Notes: generated by a model not told the origin, from the letters alone. Shown: positions 14,430 to 22,349, numbered from the stretch's first letter. The stretch: 38,678 bases of DNA from Anaerolineales bacterium (GCA_030018695.1 JASEHI010000018.1:1-38678); one strand, 5' to 3'. Numbers and translations: made by a program.

Positions 14430-15596
14430 TTATTGTGCTATCGTGATAAGATGCGGCCTGATATGTTCAGCGATGGCTTTCGCCAGCAAGGGGGGAACAG
14501 CATTTCCAACCTGATAGAACTGCTTTGTAAAAGGGCCTAAGAATCTGAAACTGTCGGGGAAGCTTTGGAGGCGTGCAGCCTCCCTGACAGAAATGGTTCG
14601 GGGTGGTTCTGGTTCTCCAGGAATACTTGGATAAATATGGCGATAAGTATCTTTCCCGATATGCGCTTCTATTGTCCAAGATGGTTCTCCTCTTTTCAGC
14701 TTACGATACTTGTCCTTAAAAATATCATCTCGATAACGTTTATATTGCTTGGGCAAGTCTTTATATTTGCCGCCCTCAGGCATTTGTCCAAATGCTTGAA
14801 TATCCTGTTCGTTGTGCCACCTTGTCTGATGATTAAAAAGAAGTCTGTTCGCTCCCTCATGCATTAAAGACTGGTACTTGGTCAGTGTAACTCTGGGCAA
14901 GTAAGGGATTTCATCTTTTCGATGATTGATGTCAACAACCGGCAAATCACTGATAGCATCCCATACGGTAACATAATTGTCTGGTGTATGGCTTTGCTCA
15001 GGCCATATTATGGGCTTACCTAAGCGATTGCCTATAATAAAAAGACGACGGCGCATTTGAGGTACGCCATAATCAGCTGCTAGTAAGACTTGCATTTCAG
15101 CCTTATACCCCAATCTGTTGAAACTCTTCAGAATTTTGTCTAGAAGCTTTTCTCCTTCGTCCAAATAAAAACTCATATCTGGCACGTTTTCCATAACGAA
15201 GTAGGCAGGCTTTAGTTCTTCAACGAAACGAAAAAATTCTTTATAGAGCTTGTTGCGGGGATCATTAATAAAATCGGGGTCATTCCTTAGTTTCCGCATC
15301 TTCCCCCGCCCAACGCGGCTAAACCCCTGACATGGGGGGCCGCCAATAATAACATCCACCCTCTCAATACCCTGTTCCTGGGCAAAATGACTTGGGCACA
15401 AAACATCTTGTAGATCTTTGCAGATTGTGCGACCATCGAAATTGTAGCTATGAGTTTGGCAAGCGAGCGAATCTGTGTCAATCCCAAGCCCAATCTCATA
15501 GCCAGCTATCTTAAAGCCCTGGCTCATCCCCCCTGCGCCGCAAAAGAGATCGAGAACTACTGGTTTGTTGGCTTCTAGTGGGTTGATTTTCGGCAT
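14430..15596 (-). CDS. DNA (cytosine-5-)-methyltransferase
   Basis: The 388-aa protein shows the C5-methyltransferase motifs in order: I (DLFCGAGG, 16-23), IV with catalytic Cys89 (GGPPCQGFS), VI (FVMENV), VIII (PQMRRRLFIIG), then a target-recognition region of about 110 residues, IX-like (ISVREAARLQSFPD) and X (QVGNAVPP). It should make 5-methylcytosine at a specific site. GGAGG lies 10 nt before the ATG. It is the first gene of a minus-strand operon with glycosylase, dual-GHKL kinase and receiver protein. No recognisable restriction nuclease is in the operon, so it is either an orphan methylase with accessory genes or the modification arm of a new type of defence system. Lower GC than neighbours suggests transfer. 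Confidence 0.93.
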   Translation of the reverse strand: MPKINPLEANKPVVLDLFCGAGGMSQGFKIAGYEIGLGIDTDSLACQTHSYNFDGRTICKDLQDVLCPSHFAQEQGIERVDVIIGGPPCQGFSRVGRGKMRKLRNDPDFINDPRNKLYKEFFRFVEELKPAYFVMENVPDMSFYLDEGEKLLDKILKSFNRLGYKAEMQVLLAADYGVPQMRRRLFIIGNRLGKPIIWPEQSHTPDNYVTVWDAISDLPVVDINHRKDEIPYLPRVTLTKYQSLMHEGANRLLFNHQTRWHNEQDIQAFGQMPEGGKYKDLPKQYKRYRDDIFKDKYRKLKRGEPSWTIEAHIGKDTYRHIYPSIPGEPEPPRTISVREAARLQSFPDSFRFLGPFTKQFYQVGNAVPPLLAKAIAEHIRPHLITIAQ

Positions 15597-15619
15597 TGCC
15601 GATGTGCCTCCAGGGGAAA

Positions 15620-15649
15620 TCTATACTCAGTTTAGCATAAAACGCACAA
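15620..15649 (-). promoter_or_regulatory. Putative promoter of the methyltransferase operon
   Basis: On the minus strand, TTGTGC (15649-15644), an 18-bp spacer and TATAGA (15625-15620) lie upstream of GGAGG (15611-15607) and the ATG at 15596. Confidence 0.45.
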
Positions 15650-15677
15650 AATTTCTATAATTTGAGGACTGTATTTG

Positions 15678-15824
15678 TCATAGTATTGTGGCCTGAAGTG
15701 AGTTGATTGGATTGGCTTCAACCTGCCAGTCATCTGGCACACAACCGCTGTTTTTAGTGACATAATAAAAGCAATCACCCTGCAAACATCCAGCGGCAGG
15801 GCGAAAGTCTCTTGTATCATCCAT
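15678..15824 (-). CDS. Possible 48-aa ORF ending in a PriA-like tail
   Basis: ATG 15824 overlaps the last codons of the HepT gene. The ORF reads through FYYVTKNSGC to VPDDWQVEANPINSL and ends at 15678. That last segment matches the PriA C-terminus in this window ([13 protein letters not shown]), and the DNA at 15704-15730 is about 80% identical to 16478-16504. It may be a real small gene or a duplicated 3' scrap of priA. No ribosome site is evident. Confidence 0.25.
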   Translation of the reverse strand: MDDTRDFRPAAGCLQGDCFYYVTKNSGCVPDDWQVEANPINSLQATIL

Positions 15825-16161
15825 TTTCTGCCGGAACAATTTTCTCCAGCGCGGCGACCAGCGCGGGCAGGTCGTGGTTCACGACTTGCCAAACCAGGTC
15901 TTCATCCACTCTCATGTAATCGTGGACGATTCTGTGGCGCATGCCAACAATTTCATGCCAGGGAATCTGCGGGTGCGCCTTCTGATATTCAGGCGATACT
16001 TTTCTCGCTGCCTCGCCAATCACCTGAATGAAATGGGTCAAAGCCATGCGGAGAATTTCGTCGCGGTCGTAGGCTTCCCTGCTTTTACCAACGATGGCTG
16101 CCACTGTTTTGCGGCTCATGTCGAACATGTGGCCGACATAAATCCAATCATCTCTGGACAT
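15817..16161 (-). CDS. hepT: HepT-type HEPN ribonuclease toxin
   Basis: Taking ATG 16161 ([13 protein letters not shown]) gives 114 aa, the usual size of DUF86/HepT. The toxin motif RX4HXY is present as RHRIVHDY, after the helical core ([19 protein letters not shown]). HepT proteins are HEPN RNases. The cognate minimal nucleotidyltransferase MntA neutralises them by AMPylating the Tyr of this motif. The gene overlaps the mntA 3' end by 14 nt in the usual antitoxin-first order. Motif residues look intact, so it should be active. Confidence 0.88.
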   Translation of the reverse strand: MSRDDWIYVGHMFDMSRKTVAAIVGKSREAYDRDEILRMALTHFIQVIGEAARKVSPEYQKAHPQIPWHEIVGMRHRIVHDYMRVDEDLVWQVVNHDLPALVAALEKIVPAENG

Positions 16162-16453
16162 AGGCAACACGCGCCTCCTTTTCCACCCTCTCACGGATGC
16201 GATGATTGAGGAATTTCGGAGTCACCAAATCCACCTGACGGCCTCCGAGAATTTCTGACAATTCATCTTGCATGGTGATGAACGCAAATCCTGGCGTCTT
16301 CCCTGGCTCGAACTCGACCAGCACATCCACATCGCTGTCGGGGCGGAAGTCATCGCGCAGCACCGAGCCGAACAACGCCAGTTTGCGGATGTGGTTGCGG
16401 CGGCAGAATTCGGCTAGTTTCTTTTTGGGGATTTCGATCTTTGGCTCAACCAT
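16148..16453 (-). CDS. mntA: MntA-type minimal nucleotidyltransferase antitoxin
   Basis: The 101-aa protein has the minimal nucleotidyltransferase signature [22 protein letters not shown] at the nucleotide-binding turn, then Asp-x-Asp for metal. A third acidic position is in RQVDLVT. Members of this family AMPylate the HEPN toxin encoded immediately downstream and so silence it (type VII toxin-antitoxin). The ATG is 7 nt after the priA stop, so it may be expressed at the end of the priA transcript. GC content is similar to the priA region. Confidence 0.88.
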   Translation of the reverse strand: MVEPKIEIPKKKLAEFCRRNHIRKLALFGSVLRDDFRPDSDVDVLVEFEPGKTPGFAFITMQDELSEILGGRQVDLVTPKFLNHRIRERVEKEARVAYVQR

Positions 16454-16460
16454 GCCTTGA

Positions 16461-19049
16461 TTATAGCAAACTTATCGGATTCACTTCAACCCGCCAATCA
16501 CTGAGCAGTTTGCCGCGCAGCAGCGACTCCGGCTGCGACCCGCGCAGCACGATCTGCCAGCGGTACAACCCGCCCAGTTTTGCAAAAAAGCACGGTACAG
16601 GCCCAATGACAGTCGTCTCTGTGCGCTGTTCGGCCTCCAGCCAGTGGTGAATCTTTTCAGCCATCTTCCGCGCCTCCGCCTCGGCTTTGGCTGACTCGAA
16701 ATGGCGGTACTCCAGCCGCACCAGCCGGCTGAATGGCGGGTTGCCCAGTTGTTTGCGGTATTCCAACTCTTGCAGGTAAAAGGCAGGGGTGTCGTGCCGC
16801 GCCGCGGCTTGAATGGAATAATGCTCCGGCTGGAATGTTTGCAGGATAACCTGTCCGCCCAGCGCGCTGCGCCCGGCGCGGCCGGCCACCTGCGTCAGCA
16901 AGTTGAAGGTCCGCTCGGCGGCGAAGGGGTCGGGCAGGTTGAGACCCACCTCCGCCAGTACGATGCCGACCAGCGTGACCAGTGGCAAATCCAGCCCCTT
17001 GGCGAGCATTTGTGTGCCGATCAGCACATCCGCGCGATGGGCGGCGAAATGGCTCAGGATGATTTCGTGAGCGTCCTTCTGGCGCGTCGTCTCCCAGTCC
17101 CAACGCAGGGTACGGGCGTCGGGAAATAACGCCTTGACTTCCGCATCAACCTTTTCGCTGCCCAGTCCATACTGGCGAATCTGGTCGCTGCCACAAGTTG
17201 GACATTTTTTCGGCATTTGCCGGTCATAAGCGCAATAATGACAGCGCAAGTCGGACGTCGAATGGCTTGTCCTGAGCGGAGCGAAGGATCGAAGGTCAGT
17301 TTGGCCGCTGACGTTCGACTTTTGACCTTCGACATGATAGGTGAGCGGCGTATCGCAACGCGGACACTTCAAAACCGCGCCGCACTCCCGACAAAAGACA
17401 TACGTGGCCGTGCCGCGCCGGTTGAGGAATAAAATGGCTTGCTGATTTTTGGCCAGCACCTCCGCCAGCGCCTCGTGCAGGGCGCGGCTGAAGATGGCGC
17501 GGTTACCGGATTTCAATTCTTCCCGCATGTCAATGATGTGGACCGGCGGGAGACCACTTTCCGAGATGCGTTTCGGCAACTCCAGCAGACGTATTCTTTC
17601 CCCGACTTGGGCCTGCTGACGCAAAACGATGGACGGCGTCGCCGACCCGAGCACGCACACCGCCCCGCAGATGCGGGCATATTCCATCGCCGCGCTGACG
17701 GCGTGATAAAACGGCGGCTCGGATTGATAATATGATGAATCGTGGCATTCGTCAGCCACGATCAAGCCGACATTCTGAAGAGGGGTAAACAATGCCGAGC
17801 GTGGCCCGATGATGACTTTGAGCAATCCGAGGCGCGCCCGCCGCCAGGTGTCGTACCGCTCGCCATCCGAGAGTTTGGAATGTACCAGCCCAACCTGCCC
17901 TGGGAAGCGCGCCAGAAAACGGCGCACCGTTTGCGGGGTGAGCGCAATTTCCGGGACGAGAATGATGGCCTGCTTGCCGCGGCGAATCGCCTCTTGCGCA
18001 GCGCGGATGTAAATCTCAGTCTTGCCGGATCCGGTGATACCGTGAAGTAAGAAGGATGAAGGAGGCGTGACGAGTGATGAGTGATGAGTGATAAGTGACG
18101 GGTGACCGGGCGATTGCAAATGGAATGCCATCGAGATGGCATCCCAGGCTTTCTGCTGGTCGGGAGTCAACTCCGGCGGCGGACTACTCTCTATTCCTCT
18201 ACTCTCTATTCCTCTACTCTCTATTCTCTGCAATGGGTCGCGCCAGATTTCCGTCTCGCGCAAGACAATCAATTCACGCTCGGCCAGTTCCTGCAAATCG
18301 GTAAGATTGCAGCCGGATTCAGCATACACCCACGCGACATTGACTGGTTCCGGTGCGGAGATGAGGAAGCGCAGCGCGGCCTGGCGGCGCTGTAACGTGA
18401 CCTCGGTTTTTCCAAGATCGGGCAGCGCGGCTTCGGCAGTCTCTGGCGTAACTGCCAACTGCGCAGTGCGGACAAACTTCGGGCGCACCGAGATCGGCGG
18501 CAGGATGGATTGGCTTTGCAGCACGCCGCTTCTGAGCAGATATTGCGCCGTCTTGCGCCAGTCCACCCGGCTGAAGTGGCGGTCAATTTGCCTGCCGCGC
18601 AGCGGGCCGCGCGTTCGAAGGAGGTTCAGCAGGCGGGATTCGATGCTCGATTTTCGTGATTCGTGATTCGTGATCCGTGATCCATGACTATTCTCTAATC
18701 TCGAATCTCTAATCTCGAACCTTGTATCCGCCTGCTGGCTGAGGCCGGATGGCAGCATCAGGTGGATGATTGCCGCGAGGGGATTGAGCGTAGCCGAGGC
18801 CAGTTGCCTGGCGAGTTCGATTTGTACGACCGTAAGCACAGGCTGAGGGTCGAGCAAGTCAAGGATCGCCCTGGTCTCAGCAACCGCTGGCTTGGCGGTC
18901 AGTTCCAACACCACGCCTTGCACTATCTGTTTGCCAAATGGCACAGTGACCAGATGCCCCGCGCCGACTTTCCCCTCCAGTTCGGGGGGCAGAGCATAGT
19001 CAAAAACGCCCGTGACGGTCGGGACGTTGACGGCGATTTGAGCGTACAT
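16461..19049 (-). CDS. priA: Primosomal protein N', replication restart helicase PriA
   Basis: The 862-aa protein starts at ATG 19049 ([21 protein letters not shown]), the typical PriA 3'-DNA-binding opening. Helicase motifs include GITGSGKTE (about 336-344) and a DEAH-box variant DECHD (about 431). Two zinc sites follow ([13 protein letters not shown] and CHYC...CPTCGSD), then [12 protein letters not shown] and QVAGRAGR. It reloads the replication machinery at stalled forks. It is about 130 residues longer than E. coli PriA, and much of the excess comes from four in-frame repeat arrays at residues about 110-133, 273-289, 315-328 and 573-600. The fourth separates zinc-ligand pairs. A TATAAT lies 8 nt before the ATG. 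Toxin-antitoxin pairs flank it on both sides. Confidence 0.95.
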   Translation of the reverse strand: MYAQIAVNVPTVTGVFDYALPPELEGKVGAGHLVTVPFGKQIVQGVVLELTAKPAVAETRAILDLLDPQPVLTVVQIELARQLASATLNPLAAIIHLMLPSGLSQQADTRFEIRDSRLENSHGSRITNHESRKSSIESRLLNLLRTRGPLRGRQIDRHFSRVDWRKTAQYLLRSGVLQSQSILPPISVRPKFVRTAQLAVTPETAEAALPDLGKTEVTLQRRQAALRFLISAPEPVNVAWVYAESGCNLTDLQELAERELIVLRETEIWRDPLQRIESRGIESRGIESSPPPELTPDQQKAWDAISMAFHLQSPGHPSLITHHSSLVTPPSSFLLHGITGSGKTEIYIRAAQEAIRRGKQAIILVPEIALTPQTVRRFLARFPGQVGLVHSKLSDGERYDTWRRARLGLLKVIIGPRSALFTPLQNVGLIVADECHDSSYYQSEPPFYHAVSAAMEYARICGAVCVLGSATPSIVLRQQAQVGERIRLLELPKRISESGLPPVHIIDMREELKSGNRAIFSRALHEALAEVLAKNQQAILFLNRRGTATYVFCRECGAVLKCPRCDTPLTYHVEGQKSNVSGQTDLRSFAPLRTSHSTSDLRCHYCAYDRQMPKKCPTCGSDQIRQYGLGSEKVDAEVKALFPDARTLRWDWETTRQKDAHEIILSHFAAHRADVLIGTQMLAKGLDLPLVTLVGIVLAEVGLNLPDPFAAERTFNLLTQVAGRAGRSALGGQVILQTFQPEHYSIQAAARHDTPAFYLQELEYRKQLGNPPFSRLVRLEYRHFESAKAEAEARKMAEKIHHWLEAEQRTETTVIGPVPCFFAKLGGLYRWQIVLRGSQPESLLRGKLLSDWRVEVNPISLL
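17250..17333. repeat. In-frame element in priA: RSGQA-type repeat flanked by GTCGAA words
   Basis: CTTGTCCTGAGCGGAGCGAAGG is related to the nrfH element at 6858-6883. It is bordered by cgtcgaatgg and acgttcgact words in near-inverted arrangement. It encodes about 25 residues between the zinc-ligand pairs. Confidence 0.7.
18065..18106. repeat. In-frame GTGATGA array in priA
   Basis: Tandem gagtgatgagtgat words (about six heptamers) encode [11 protein letters not shown] immediately before the Walker A region. The same heptamers close the dnaK gene at 36449-36482. Confidence 0.8.
18184..18230. repeat. In-frame CTCTATTCCTCTA array in priA
   Basis: Three near-identical copies of a 15-nt unit (ctctattcctctact) encode [13 protein letters not shown]. 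Confidence 0.85.
18652..18720. repeat. In-frame TTCGTGA and CTCTAATCTCGAAT arrays in priA
   Basis: Heptamers ttcgtga/tccgtga are followed by tctctaatctcgaa words. They encode [11 protein letters not shown]...[11 protein letters not shown] between the N-terminal DNA-binding domain and the winged-helix region. Confidence 0.85.
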
Positions 19050-19057
19050 CAAGGTGG

Positions 19058-19063
19058 ATTATA
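19058..19063 (-). promoter_or_regulatory. -10 box of priA, near-leaderless
   Basis: TATAAT on the minus strand, 8 nt before the ATG at 19049, between the toxin stop and priA. There is no Shine-Dalgarno sequence. Confidence 0.5.
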
Positions 19064-19074
19064 ACCGCGAGTGA

Positions 19075-19353
19075 TTACGGCTTGCGATAGACTTCGTCGT
19101 GCGCGCCAATGATACGGTGTAGACAAATGCGTTCCCCCGTCTGCGGGTCTTCCTCGAAGTGAAATGTCCAGCGATATTTCTGGGTGATCCGTCCTGACCA
19201 GACGCCCGGATAGCCCTCGATGCGCTCAATGGAAAGGCTGGGATGAGAAGGGTTTTCCTGGAATAAAAGAAAGGCCTTGCGCGCTTGCTCCTTGATTTCG
19301 GATGGCAGGCTGGCGAAGGCCTTGACGAAACGCGGCGTGCGGCGATGTTTCAT
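19075..19353 (-). CDS. RelE/ParE-superfamily toxin
   Basis: The 92-aa protein (MKHRRTPRFVKAFASLPSEIKEQARKAF) has the small basic alpha-beta layout of RelE/ParE toxins: two N-terminal helices, then strands GYPGVWSGRITQKYRWTFHFE and a terminal HRIIGAHDEVYRKP. The His and Tyr near the C-terminus and the basic strands suggest an mRNA endonuclease more than a gyrase poison, but this is not certain. It starts 3 nt after the antitoxin stop and ends 22 nt before priA. Confidence 0.8.
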   Translation of the reverse strand: MKHRRTPRFVKAFASLPSEIKEQARKAFLLFQENPSHPSLSIERIEGYPGVWSGRITQKYRWTFHFEEDPQTGERICLHRIIGAHDEVYRKP

Positions 19354-19356
19354 GGC

Positions 19357-19620
19357 TTACTTCAGGTCTTTTAGGAAGTTGTCCATGTTATCGAAAGTCT
19401 CAAAGTTACCTGCCGCCAGATCGTTTTCCACCTCGCGTTCCGCTGCCTGCCAGGCTTCCGACCAGAACCATTCCTGTCCCGGCTTGATTTGCTGGTTTTC
19501 CTTCAGATAATCTTCCAGCGCGTCACGGATAAGCAAAGACATCGGCTTGCCCTTGACGAAAGACAGCAGCCGTAACCGCTTATACTGGGCTGGTTCGAGG
19601 CGTAAAGAGATGGCTTGCAT
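19357..19620 (-). CDS. Antitoxin of the RelE-like pair, probable ribbon-helix-helix protein
   Basis: ATG 19620 (MQAISLRLEPAQYKRLRLLS, 87 aa) is preceded by GGAG; the longer frame upstream lacks a ribosome site. The N-terminus is a beta-strand followed by two helices (AQYKRLRLLSFVKGKPMSLLIRDALEDYL), typical of a ribbon-helix-helix DNA-binding antitoxin. The acidic C-terminal tail (REVENDLAAGNFETFDNMDNFL) would wrap the toxin. A perfect palindrome upstream at 19647-19662 is a likely operator. Confidence 0.75.
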   Translation of the reverse strand: MQAISLRLEPAQYKRLRLLSFVKGKPMSLLIRDALEDYLKENQQIKPGQEWFWSEAWQAAEREVENDLAAGNFETFDNMDNFLKDLK

Positions 19621-19646
19621 GGCAAGACTCCGTTTGTAAGGTTGCT

Positions 19647-19662
19647 CGATATTAGTATATCG
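19647..19662. promoter_or_regulatory. Palindromic operator upstream of the toxin-antitoxin pair
   Basis: CGATAT-TAGT-ATATCG is a perfect inverted repeat 27 nt before the antitoxin start, followed by a direct repeat GGTATC-ACGGTATC. This suits autoregulation by a dimeric antitoxin. Confidence 0.55.
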
Positions 19663-19695
19663 CGGTATCACGGTATCTGCAAGGCCAATGATCTT

Positions 19696-20544
19696 TTATG
19701 CTTTTGTTCGCAACACCGCCGCCGCGGCGTATCCAACCACGGATGAGAAATCCCCGGTGACATCGCCGGATGTGGCGTGGTGCAGCACTTTGACCGTGTC
19801 CGCGCCCAGTTCACGCGCCGCCCAAAGCACGGCGGCCAGCGCGCCAAGACCGCAGGCGTAGCCTTTGTCTTCGCGTTCGGAGCGGAAGACACCCTCCGGT
19901 GAAAAGAACTCGACCTGTTTCAGCATTTCCTCATCCAGGCGTTTGGCGGTTTCCTGCGTGTAGAAATGCGAGAGGTCAGTGCTGGCGACCAGCAGAGCAT
20001 TGCGTCCGTGCAGTACTTTTGCCAGTGCCAGGCCCAGATTCTCGGAAACTCTGGGCGACTGCTCACGCACCATCACCGGCAGGATTTTGAATTCACTTGC
20101 CAGGGCGCGCTGGAGGAAGGGGAGTTCGATTTCGAGCGAATGTTCCCGGTCGCGTTCTACTGGCGTCAGACCATAGCCAAGACTTGCCTTCAGGGCCGCA
20201 TCCAGTACGGCCAATGCATCTTTGTCCACCGGAATTTCGCCGAGGGGTGTGGAGTAGGCTGGATGGGCTGTGGTCAACAGCGGCTCGTAGTAGGACTGGT
20301 GCATCGGCGAGATGACGGCGACCAAGTCAAAGGTCCGGCCGCGCACGGCGGCGAAGGCGTAACCGGCTACCGCTCCGGAGTAGCGGTGCCCGGCGTGTGG
20401 GGCGATGACGGCGATCACCTCGCCGGGCAGTTCGGGCAGTTCGGCGCGGTCGAGGTAGCCATCCACGCTGGCGGCCAGGCGCTGCGGATTGCCCTCGTAC
20501 CAGGTGCCGGCAATCGGGGAAGGACGGACATCAAGGATGGTCAT
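19696..20544 (-). CDS. amrB: Memo-like protein (AmmeMemoRadiSam system protein B)
   Basis: ATG 20544 has a perfect AAGGAGG 5 nt upstream and gives 282 aa; the longer frame upstream is spurious. The sequence shows Memo family blocks: MTILDVRPSPIAGTWYEGNPQRL, APHAGHRYSGAVAGYA, SPMHQSYYE, REHSLEIELPFLQ, STDLSHFYTQETA and a terminal GDVTGDFSSVVGYAA. The fold resembles extradiol dioxygenases, with His residues that can bind a metal. The family is often encoded with a radical-SAM protein and an AMMECR1 domain, neither of which is seen here. Biochemical role in bacteria is not settled. Confidence 0.9.
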   Translation of the reverse strand: MTILDVRPSPIAGTWYEGNPQRLAASVDGYLDRAELPELPGEVIAVIAPHAGHRYSGAVAGYAFAAVRGRTFDLVAVISPMHQSYYEPLLTTAHPAYSTPLGEIPVDKDALAVLDAALKASLGYGLTPVERDREHSLEIELPFLQRALASEFKILPVMVREQSPRVSENLGLALAKVLHGRNALLVASTDLSHFYTQETAKRLDEEMLKQVEFFSPEGVFRSEREDKGYACGLGALAAVLWAARELGADTVKVLHHATSGDVTGDFSSVVGYAAAAVLRTKA

Positions 20545-20565
20545 GAGCACCTCCTTATTTTGTAT

Positions 20566-20571
20566 ATTGTA
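20566..20571 (-). promoter_or_regulatory. Extended -10 promoter of the Memo-like gene
   Basis: TGCTACAAT on the minus strand, 21 nt before the ATG and followed by AAGGAGG. The -35 is poor. Confidence 0.4.
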
Positions 20572-20617
20572 GCACGGAGGAGTAGAGACGGGGTGGTCGC
20601 AGAAAGCAGAATGCAGA

Positions 20618-21043
20618 TTAGAGTTGCTTGCGGAAGGTGTGCTGGCTTTTGATGTTTTCGTAGCCGATGCATTCATAAAAATTGTGCGCCCACGTGCGAA
20701 TAACGTTACAGCGGACACGGATTTCACTACACTCATGCTCACGCGCCCAGGCTTCGGCGCGCGCCACGAGCAGGTGGCCAACGCCGCGACTGCGGTAGGC
20801 TTCGTCCACAACCAGGCCGCCGATTTCAGTGTGCAGGTCCATTTCAGGCAGGCTGAAAGCAATGACATGTATCCAACCGGCGACCCGGCCATCCACTTCG
20901 GCAACGAACAGCGCGTTATGGTCGAATCCCTGCATCTGGCGCAGGCGGCGGGTCACGTCTTCCGGCGTGGACAGGTAGCCCAACTGGTTACACAGGTCGG
21001 CGATGGCGACGGCGTCACTTTCAGCGGCGGGGCGGATGTTCAT
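20618..21043 (-). CDS. GNAT family N-acetyltransferase
   Basis: The 141-aa protein is a single GNAT domain: an N-terminal strand-helix (MNIRPAAESDAVAIADLCNQLGY), the central beta-strands FVAEVDGRVAGWIHV and IGGLVVDEAYRSRGVG (about 75-90, acetyl-CoA-binding V-x-x-x-x-R-x-x-G-V/I-G motif), and the C-terminal NFYECIGYE segment. The acceptor is unknown. The whole 46-nt gap to the upstream Nudix gene is a repeat array, so there is no Shine-Dalgarno sequence. Array-derived sequence abuts the start codon. Confidence 0.88.
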   Translation of the reverse strand: MNIRPAAESDAVAIADLCNQLGYLSTPEDVTRRLRQMQGFDHNALFVAEVDGRVAGWIHVIAFSLPEMDLHTEIGGLVVDEAYRSRGVGHLLVARAEAWAREHECSEIRVRCNVIRTWAHNFYECIGYENIKSQHTFRKQL

Positions 21044-21046
21044 AGC

Positions 21047-21106
21047 AATTGAACGTTTGAGCGTTTGAACGTTTGGACGTTTGAACGTTTTAACGTTTTA
21101 ACGTTT
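21047..21106. repeat. GTTTGAAC word array between GNAT and Nudix genes
   Basis: About eight tandem words (gtttgagc, gtttgaac, gtttggac, gttttaac) of 8-9 nt. They fill the intergenic gap and encode the last residues (ETLKR) and stop of the Nudix gene. Confidence 0.9.
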
Positions 21107-21587
21107 CCAATACATGTTGGGTGGCTTCAAAAGCGAGAGGCGGGAGGTTATCCAGCGGGAAGAATTCGGCGGCGTCCACGTCATCGCGGGCAGCAAGCTG
21201 GCCGCTCAGGATTTCTGCACGATAGACAATGAGGATGTTCGCGCCGCGCGGGTGCTCCAGACCGGCGATCACGTCCATCACACCCGTGGCGCGCGCTCTC
21301 AAGCCGGTCTCTTCCAGGCACTCACGCTCGGCGGCCCGCGCCGGGTCTTCGTTGGCATCCACGAAACCGGCGGGGAGTGTCCATTTGCCGCGATAGGGTT
21401 CGTTGACGCGGCGGACAAGCAGCACGCGGCCATTTTGCTCAACCAGGACGGCCGCGGCGACTTTGGGGTCGGGGAAGTAGATCCAGCCGCACTGCGGGCA
21501 GATGGGACGCACTTTCCCGAAGCGCGTTTGATGGCTGATTGCGTTGCCACAGCGGGGGCAGTAGTTAATTTCAGCGGCGAGGGACAT
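21090..21587 (-). CDS. Nudix hydrolase with N-terminal zinc ribbon
   Basis: The 165-aa protein has two CxxC pairs (CPRCG at about 10-14 and CPQCG at about 30-34) followed by a Nudix domain. The Nudix box GX5EX7REUXEEXGU is complete as GFVDANEDPARAAERECLEETGL. This layout is that of NAD-pyrophosphatase/ADP-ribose pyrophosphatase-like Nudix proteins that hydrolyse nucleoside diphosphates linked to another moiety. The C-terminal residues ETLKR and the TAA stop are encoded by the GTTTTAAC array, so the natural end was probably altered by the repeat. Confidence 0.9.
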   Translation of the reverse strand: MSLAAEINYCPRCGNAISHQTRFGKVRPICPQCGWIYFPDPKVAAAVLVEQNGRVLLVRRVNEPYRGKWTLPAGFVDANEDPARAAERECLEETGLRARATGVMDVIAGLEHPRGANILIVYRAEILSGQLAARDDVDAAEFFPLDNLPPLAFEATQHVLETLKR

Positions 21588-21596
21588 GGGAGGATA

Positions 21597-21669
21597 TAAC
21601 GTAATGCGTAAAACGTAATGCGTAATGCGTAATGATTTACGTTTTACGTTTCACGTTTTACGTTTCACA
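21597..21669. repeat. Inverted ACGTAATGCG / ACGTTTY arrays
   Basis: Tandem cgtaatgcgtaa words face acgttttacgtttcac words. CGTAAAACGTAAT is near-complementary to ATTTACGTTTTACG. The right end encodes the last residues NVKRKT and the stop of the anti-sigma gene. Confidence 0.9.
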
Positions 21670-22349
21670 TTTTTCGCAAACGCCCGGTAAACCTGCCAGC
21701 GGATGAGGAAGGCTGAGCCGCCAAGAATGACGGCCAGCGCCAGCAGCCCTATTTGCAGTGGACTCAGGGGGAAAGGCGGCTTTGCTGCGTTCTCTTCCAT
21801 CGTTGAGGGTGCAGAGGGTGGGGCGGGTTGTTCCAGCGTGCGGACTTCAGGTGCAGGAGTGGCTGCCTCTGTAACGGTTGCTTCAGGGATTGCCTCGGGC
21901 GCGAGCAGGGTCATGCTTTCAGGTGTGGGGGAGAGGGCCAGTCCTTCGGCAGCGAACGGCGCCGGAGCTTTCTCGGCAGCGCCAGCTTCCATGTCCAACG
22001 GCGCGGCAGCCATTTTAGGCGCGGCGGCCAGCGGCGCGAGCAGGTTCCCGGCAAATGTGAAGAAGAGCAAAATGGAAGCAACGACAGAGGCCAGCCGGAA
22101 AACCGGCACGGCGCGCGGCAGGGGCGGTTTGAGGCCGGCCATTTTGGGCGTCAGCGTGAAGTTACGCGGGGTGCGTCGCTGCGCTGTGCGGCGGAGAAGC
22201 GCGCGGGTGGCGCGTAAATCCTCCAGCGTGGCGGACAGGTTCGGGTCCGTTTCGAGGCGGGATTCCAGGCGCGCCAATTCAGCCCGGGATAGTTGTCCAT
22301 CCAGGCAGGCCGAAAGTTGTTCCACGTCGCGCAGGAAAGGTGTCTTCAT
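21651..22349 (-). CDS. Putative anti-sigma factor, single-pass membrane protein
   Basis: The start overlaps the stop of the ECF sigma gene (ATGA-type overlap), the standard sigma/anti-sigma order. The 232-aa protein has an N-terminal helical domain (VEQLSACLDGQLSRAELARLESRLETDP) like anti-sigma domains but without the zinc HxxxCxxC motif. Hydrophobic segments follow at about 85-108 and 198-216, with an Ala/Pro/Glu-rich stretch between them. It would hold the sigma factor at the membrane. The last six residues (NVKRKT) and stop come from the ACGTTTY repeat array. Confidence 0.75.
   Translation of the reverse strand: MKTPFLRDVEQLSACLDGQLSRAELARLESRLETDPNLSATLEDLRATRALLRRTAQRRTPRNFTLTPKMAGLKPPLPRAVPVFRLASVVASILLFFTFAGNLLAPLAAAPKMAAAPLDMEAGAAEKAPAPFAAEGLALSPTPESMTLLAPEAIPEATVTEAATPAPEVRTLEQPAPPSAPSTMEENAAKPPFPLSPLQIGLLALAVILGGSAFLIRWQVYRAFAKNVKRKT

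Noticed and set aside
18184-18230. Possible CRISPR array in priA
   Set aside because: Units are 15 nt and adjacent without spacers, and they lie within a coding frame.
19966-20652. Plus-strand open frame across the Memo-like gene
   Set aside because: Antisense shadow of a clear minus-strand gene with a strong ribosome site.
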